Origin: Pomphorhynchus laevis
Taxonomy: Eukaryota; Acanthocephala; Palaeacanthocephala; Echinorhynchida; Pomphorhynchidae
Direction: 5' to 3'
Assembly: GCA_012934845.2 (NCBI GenBank)
Contig: WNNJ02003660.1
Span: forward strand, 1-64,000
Length of the DNA: 64,000 nucleotides
How positions within the stretch are numbered: position 1 is the stretch's first letter; every line of letters begins with the position of its first letter. Both the position numbers and the translations under genes were made by a program. This document shows positions 57,801 through 64,000 of this stretch, one piece after another. The notes below the pieces were generated by a model. It saw nothing but the letters and a program-made list of their open reading frames with translations, was not told the origin of the DNA and searched no databases.

Positions 57801-60800
57801 GGTAAGGAGGGTAAATATTAGATGAAGATAGATAGACGTTGATCTGTATTAATATAAGGCACTCTGAGAGCTCGGAAAGAGTAGGGAGCAGTGAAATGGG
57901 GCGATAGCAAAAATGATGGGAGATGTCGAGCGATGGTTTATTAAAGAGGGGACGAACGATGGCGGATTTCCAGTGTGATGGAAATATATGACTGCGGGTG
58001 AACGAGTTAAACAAGATGGTGAGGAAAGGGGATATCGATGAGCATGTTGATTAAAGTATGTGGATAGGCATGGGATCGGCGGGTGAGATTCTGTTGGGCA
58101 AGGACATGAAGATAGATGAGACTTCGGCAGGTGAGACAGTGAGAAGATGAAAGAGCTCCGGGAGGATGATGCGAGGCGAGTAGCTGTGAGATGGGATGGA
58201 AACGAGGTTGACAGAGAGCAATGTGGTTACTTTGTTCTGAAGAAATGACGAATAATCACTGGGATTGATGTTGCAAGACGAAGAGGAGCGAGAAAGGATT
58301 GAGTTAAAAGTATGCCAGAGAGACTTAGAGTTTAATGAAGTGTTGATTTTATGTCGCAAGAAGAAGTTGCATTTGGTACGTAATAGGTGGAGGTGAAACT
58401 AGTGAAGAGCAATATAAGAATCACAGAGAGACGGAGTGAGCGTGCGGATATCACGTCTGAGAGAGCGGTGAAAAACTCGAAAATCGTAACGGAGTCGACG
58501 CTTTCAGAGTTGGCATTAGATGTCAAACGATGGGGAATGGTGCAAGCGACGGTAATGGTGAGGCTTAAAGGGCACGAGAAGATCGAGAATTGATGTGACT
58601 TTAGAGTCGAAAAGGAAGGCGAGATCGTGAGGAGTGGAAGATGTTATTGTGGAAGAAGAGATACGATTTGGGTAAGGCGGAGCGAAGAATGGGGATGTCA
58701 AGATTTCTTCAAGGGCGACGTAGGATGGTAAGTGTGAGAAGCGGGGAGTGGTTGGAAGTGAGATCAACGATGACGAGAAAATGATCGGATAGACCAGGAT
58801 CGGAGATGGACAGTGAGGTGTAGACAGCAAAACGATCTGGGACAGCGATGAATTTAAGTGCCCCGCCAAGGCTATATGTGGGAACAGTGAAGATGAGTTT
58901 GTAATTGCAGTTTGATAGAATGTTGATGAATCGGATGGAATGAGTGGAAGAGGGGCTGTCGAGGCGGATGTTGAAGTCGCCAAGAACGATTAAAGGGATG
59001 GAGGACAAAGAACAGTGGGACATAAGATAAGGGAGTTCGGTAAAAAAGAAAGAGGTAGGAGCAGATGAACCAGAACGGTATACAATGGCGAGATCTAGAA
59101 GGATCGGGTTAGAAAAACGACAAGTGAGCAATTTAAAAGTGCATAAACTGAAAATGATAGTAATTTTGAGAAGAGACGCGGGGTGACGGGCGAATGCGAC
59201 AATGCCGCCATGATAAGAGAATTTAAAATGGGATGAGCTTAGGAGGCGGGCGGATTCGACTTGTTAGCAACCAACAGAGCATACTGCGAATGAAGAGGTC
59301 GTCGGAATCAGAGCGCCGGGATTCGGTGAGGCAGGAGATATCGATAGATTGCTTTGTGAATAGGTTGATAATAAGATCGAGTTTATGAAGAATAGATCTA
59401 GTGTTGAGGAGGCCGTGGCGAATACCGTGTGTGGTGGACAAAGGGTCTACGAAGAAGACACATATGAAAGATGGAGCGCCATCAAATTTTGGGGAGAGTG
59501 TGGACAACTTAAAAACATCCGTTGATGTTTCGGATGGAGATAGATGCTTCGTCGTTTTTCTCGCTACGGCGTTTTTTGATGCGGCAGGTGAGAGTGGAGC
59601 GATTTCGAAAGCTGTGCGATCGGGGAAAATGCGAGTGGCTGAAGATGACGTAATTTTAAATCGTTAGGAGAGAACAGATGACGCGTGATAGCGATGATTG
59701 AAAACAATTATCATGTGATGAGGCTGAGAATGATTAGATTGAAAGGATTTGTTTAGACGGATGAATGTGACAGGAGATATGTCGTTAAAAAAGATGGTTT
59801 ATCCGCAGGAACAAGAATCAAAAGGATATATCTGAAGGCGGATACATTGTGGTCAAGACGTGCTTGTGGAGAATAGGTGGTGGAAAAAGTGATATTAGTG
59901 ACGATGACGCAACGATCGCGAGAAGGAAAGCGGTTCCGTAAAGGAGGACGAGTGACGTGAGTGGGTGATATCACGATATGAGAGCTGGGAGTTGAGGATA
60001 AGGAAGTATGTTTGACGACGGAAGAAGTAAAGGATAACGATAATAAAGAGGGTGGCAATCGATGTGAGGAAAGGTTGCGAGTTGAAGGATCGTGGAGGTT
60101 GATGGAACATACACTTTCAGAACAACAGAAGAAGAACCTAAACCTATTTTATATACAAAGAGCATTTTTGAAGACAAGGAGCGCAGGTTTAAAAATTGTA
60201 AACTATTGCAACCTACAGTTAATGGGAGCCAAGAAGAAAAATCTACCAAAAGCCAAGCGAGCAATCTCTGTTGATACCGATAAAACCGGCAAGCTCGAGA
60301 ACATACAAGTGGAATGCTCCGCTAGCGGCTGTCAAATCTGGACATCAGTAACACATAGTTGTGCTTTGGGTCAGGAAACTTGTAGCGGGCCACCGTTCTA
60401 CTGCGTATTCTGTGCGGCGAAACAAATCAACTTGTTAATAAAACGCTTAGAGCAATTGGAAATGGCATCGCAGCATGATCGAATTTCTCAAATTTCTGAT
60501 AAATCTACTGAGACAGTGAAGGAGCCGCAAATTGTATCGCAGCAAGATGGATTTTGTCAAGTTTATGATAAATCTACTGAGACAGTGACGGAGCCGCAAA
60601 TTGTTACAACTAATGTATTTTCACTCCCCGACACCCCACGTCCCGTCCTCCCCGCCTCGTTTCTCAATACCTTGCATCCATCAATCAAAATCCCCTCCAC
60701 CAACCTCCACTATCCTTCCACTCATAACCATTCCTCACATCGCTTGCCACCCTCTTTATTATCATTATCCTCTATGTTTCCCGTCGCCAAACCAAATTCC

Positions 60801-63800
60801 TCCAAATCATCAACTGCCAGCTCTTCTATCGTGATCTCACATACTCACGTCAGTCGTCCTCCTTTACAGAAGCGCTTTGTTTCTCGCGATCGTTGCGTCA
60901 TTGTCACTAATATCACGCCTTCTAACTCCTTATCTCCACAAGCACGTCTAGACCACGATGTTTCCGCCTTCAGATCCATACTCTCGTCTATTGTCCCTGC
61001 GGATAAACAATCCTTTTTCAAGGACATTTCTCCTGTCGCATTCATCCGTCTAAAGAAATCTTCTCAATCTAATCCTTCCCAGCCCCCTCTCCTAAAAATT
61101 GTTTTCAAGCATCGCTCTCACGCGTCTTCTGTCCTCTCTCAAACGATTCAAACTCATGTCATCTTCAACAACTCGAATTTTCTCCGATCGCGCCCCTGAT
61201 GAAATCGCTCAAATCTCTTCAGCGCCATCGAAAAACGCCGTCGCGAAGAAAACGGCGAAACATCATTCTCCATCCAAAACACAGACGGAAATTTTCAAGT
61301 TGTCCACACCCGTACAAAAATTCGATGGCGCTCCATCTCTCCTATGTGTCTTCTCCATTAGACTCTTTCGCCACGACACACGGCTTCCGCCTCGGTCTCC
61401 TCAACACTAGATCTATTCTCAATAAATCCGATCTTATCCTCAACCTTTTCACCAAGCAATCTATCGATCTATTCTGCCTCACCGAATCCTGGCACTCAGA
61501 TTCCGACGACCTTTCCAATCGCCGTCTGCTCTCTACCGGTTGCTCCCTAGTCGAATCCGCCCGCCCCCTCAGCTTATGCCCTTCTAAATTCTCAAATCAT
61601 GGCGGCATCGTCGCATTCGCGCGTCACCCCGCGTGTCTTCGCAAAATCAATCCCCCTTTCAGTCCTTGCTCATTTCAATTGCTCACTTGTCGTTATTCTA
61701 ACCCGATCACTCTAGATCTCGCCATTGTATACCGTCCTGGTTCATCAGCTCCTACTGCCTTATTTTTTACCGAACTCGCTGACCTCATTTCTCATTGTTC
61801 TTTGTCCTCAATCCATTCACTCGTTCTAGGCGACTTCAATATCCGCCTAGACCGCCCCTCTTCCACGGATTCCATCCGCTTCATCAACATTCTATCCAAC
61901 TACAATTACAAACTAATCTCCACTGCCCCCACACATATACTTGGCGGGGCACTTGACATCATCGCTGTCCCCGATCATTTTGCTGCCCACACCTCACTGT
62001 CCATCTCTGATCCTGGTCTATCCGATCACTTTCTTATCACCCTTGATCTCGCTCGCAACCACACCCCTCCTCACACACCTACAATCCTACGTCGCCCTTG
62101 GAGAAATCTTGACCTCTCCCTTCTCCGCTCTGCCTTACTCAAATCGTCTCTATCATTACGCACAATAACATATTCATCTCCTCACGATCTCGCCTTTCTT
62201 TTCGACTCTGAACTCACATCCACTCTCGATATTCTCTTGCCCTTCAAGTCTCACCCACACTGTCGCTTGCACCGTGCCCCATGGTTTGACATCCAATGCC
62301 TACTCTCAAAGCGTCGACTCCGCCATGCTTTTCGAGTCTATCACCGCACTCTCAGACGTGATTTCCGCTCGATCACTTCGTCTTTCCGTGATTCGTATCT
62401 TGCTCTTCGCCGGTCTCATCTCAACCTACTACGTACCAAATGCAACTCCTTCTGGCAGCGTAAAATCATCACTTCATTCAACTCTAAGACTCCATGGCAT
62501 ACTTTTAACTCAATCCTTGCTCGCTCCTCTTCGCCGTGCAACATCAATGCCAATGATTATTCGTCATTTCTCCAGACTAAAGTATCTACGTTGCTCTCTC
62601 ACACCCCGGTTTCCATCCTATCCCACTCTACCCAGTCCAGACTCATCCTTCCAAAACTCTTTCATCTTATCCCTGTCTCACCTACACAAGTATCATCTGT
62701 CATCATGTCCTTGCCCAGCAAAACCTCACCTGTCTATCCCATCTCGGACATTGCAGTTTATGGATATTATGATGGAAGGTTTCATATACTGTGTGAGAAA
62801 ATATAAAAATGTTGTATGTAGATTTATCTTCCGTATATTGTATGGGTAGCGTTTATGTGATTTTGCTTTTTTACTAACGTTCCTTTAAATCAATATAGCA
62901 GTATGGCTGCTAAATCTATTGCCAGTAACTGAAAAACCTTGAAGTTAAATGTGATACAGTGATATATACTTTTATGCATTTGTACCACAGAGTCACATGT
63001 TTTATTTAAAGACAATTAATTTCAACAGGGAGAGGTGTTGCAATAGGCAGCCCCCTTAGCCACACCTAATAAGGAGGTCTCCACTTAATAAGTCGGAGAC
63101 CTCCCGACTTATTAAGTGAAGACATGATGGTTGATGTTTTCTTCATTGCTCAAAATCCAACACCATGTGCTGGTGAATTTTGTGACAGCCTCAACAAGAA
63201 TGATCTCTCCATCCAGTGGGAGATTGAATTGGAAGAGAATTGCTTTTTCATTTTCTTGATGTGTACATTGTTCGATATGGTTCGGATCATCACACTGGTG
63301 TCTATAGGAAACCTAATGTACCAAACGTTATCCTACCTTGGACCGATGCAACCTCGACAACGATTAGTGGATTGCGATCGCAATTTCAGCGTTGCTTGAC
63401 ACACTGTAATAATGTACCTGATCGATTATCTAAGGTAATCGTTGCTTCTCTGTATGCGAATAATGGATACCCATTTGATGTTAATAATAAAGTACACAAA
63501 TCTGTGTTTTGTAAAGATCGACATCTTACACCTGTAGATGCTAGTTCATCTAGACATTTTGTATCGATACCTGGGTCTAATCAATAAAGTTGCTAAATAT
63601 TTTCTTAATGAGGAAATTTTCTTATTTCCTCATGTAATTACTGGCTACTCAAAATCTAACAGTAAATTATCCGGCTTGTTATAGCACAATTAAAAAGCGG
63701 CCCTCTTGGTGCAATTTACAGCATAATTGCTGTAAATTGAATAATATATTATATAATATATAATATCATTATATAATATTATATAAAATAAGAATATTAT

Positions 63801-64000
63801 TATATTATATTATTATGACTATATATCATACATTAATTGCCACACGTACTCATTTCTGCTCAATGTATTTTTTGTTTTTATTTTGTTCTTTGAACTAACC
63901 GATATGTAACTGTTCTTCTGAACATTATAAACTATAAGAACTAAAAACATCAAACAGTAAAAGACAAAACTATAACAATTAGATAATAAAATTGATCATA

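Overview
This is a window of eukaryotic, almost certainly invertebrate animal, nuclear DNA. The reasons are strong AT richness, GT-AG introns (several only about 50 bases), and a repeat load of animal type: Naiad-type Penelope-like elements (PLEs), several non-LTR (LINE) families and a satellite. No bacterial operon, RBS, CRISPR or rRNA is visible. The species cannot be named from sequence alone.

Host gene. Between retroelement copies I find a dispersed set of short minus-strand exons of 63-69 bases. They are open in one frame, are bounded by AG...GT(A/G)AG-like sites, and all carry phase-2 introns. Each encodes one 21-23-residue repeat, and the codon split by each intron is nearly always Leu, Ile or Met. 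From high to low coordinates they are at 55.1-54.9 kb, 45.3 kb, 38.4 kb, 29.9 kb, 28.7-28.4 kb, 24.8-23.9 kb and 22.7-22.6 kb. The apparent 3' end holds a Cys-containing exon (18.9 kb), a transmembrane exon (14.2 kb), a 24-base exon (13.9 kb) and a terminal exon with stop codon (13.0 kb). I read this as a leucine-rich-repeat-like membrane receptor gene, or a cluster of paralogues, whose introns have been filled by retroelements. A three-exon module is duplicated in tandem with a 620-base period.

Layout. 1-3462 and 9261-12854 are arms of a near-identical 3.5-kb inverted repeat. Its 5.8-kb spacer holds a decayed LINE (3955-5892) and the most complete Naiad PLE (5893-8885, minus). 13-30 kb is the receptor gene with Naiad fragments, a LINE (15-17.5 kb) and a piece of an unassigned reverse-transcriptase element (18.2-18.8 kb). 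30-42 kb holds two copies of another LINE, a Naiad copy split by a Ser-rich CR1/L2-like LINE, and a canonical hammerhead between direct repeats. 42.9-44.9 kb is a head-to-head satellite array of ~370-base units. 47-53.9 kb has solo Naiad 3' tails, another unassigned RT element, a Naiad/LINE mosaic and a decayed LINE. 56-62.8 kb is a head-to-head pair of the Ser-rich LINE, the plus copy retaining ORF1 and the endonuclease part of ORF2. Canonical PLE fragments flank that pair.

Recurring theme: hammerhead ribozyme cores. Two have canonical order (26059, 39753). Three further families (the large inverted repeat, the Naiad 3' UTR and the satellite) carry hammerhead-like three-way junctions in permuted order, opened at stem II. 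In the inverted-repeat family stem II shows compensatory changes between copies. Published work (from memory) reports that Naiads lack canonical hammerheads, so this is the observation most worth testing, together with the hidden receptor gene.
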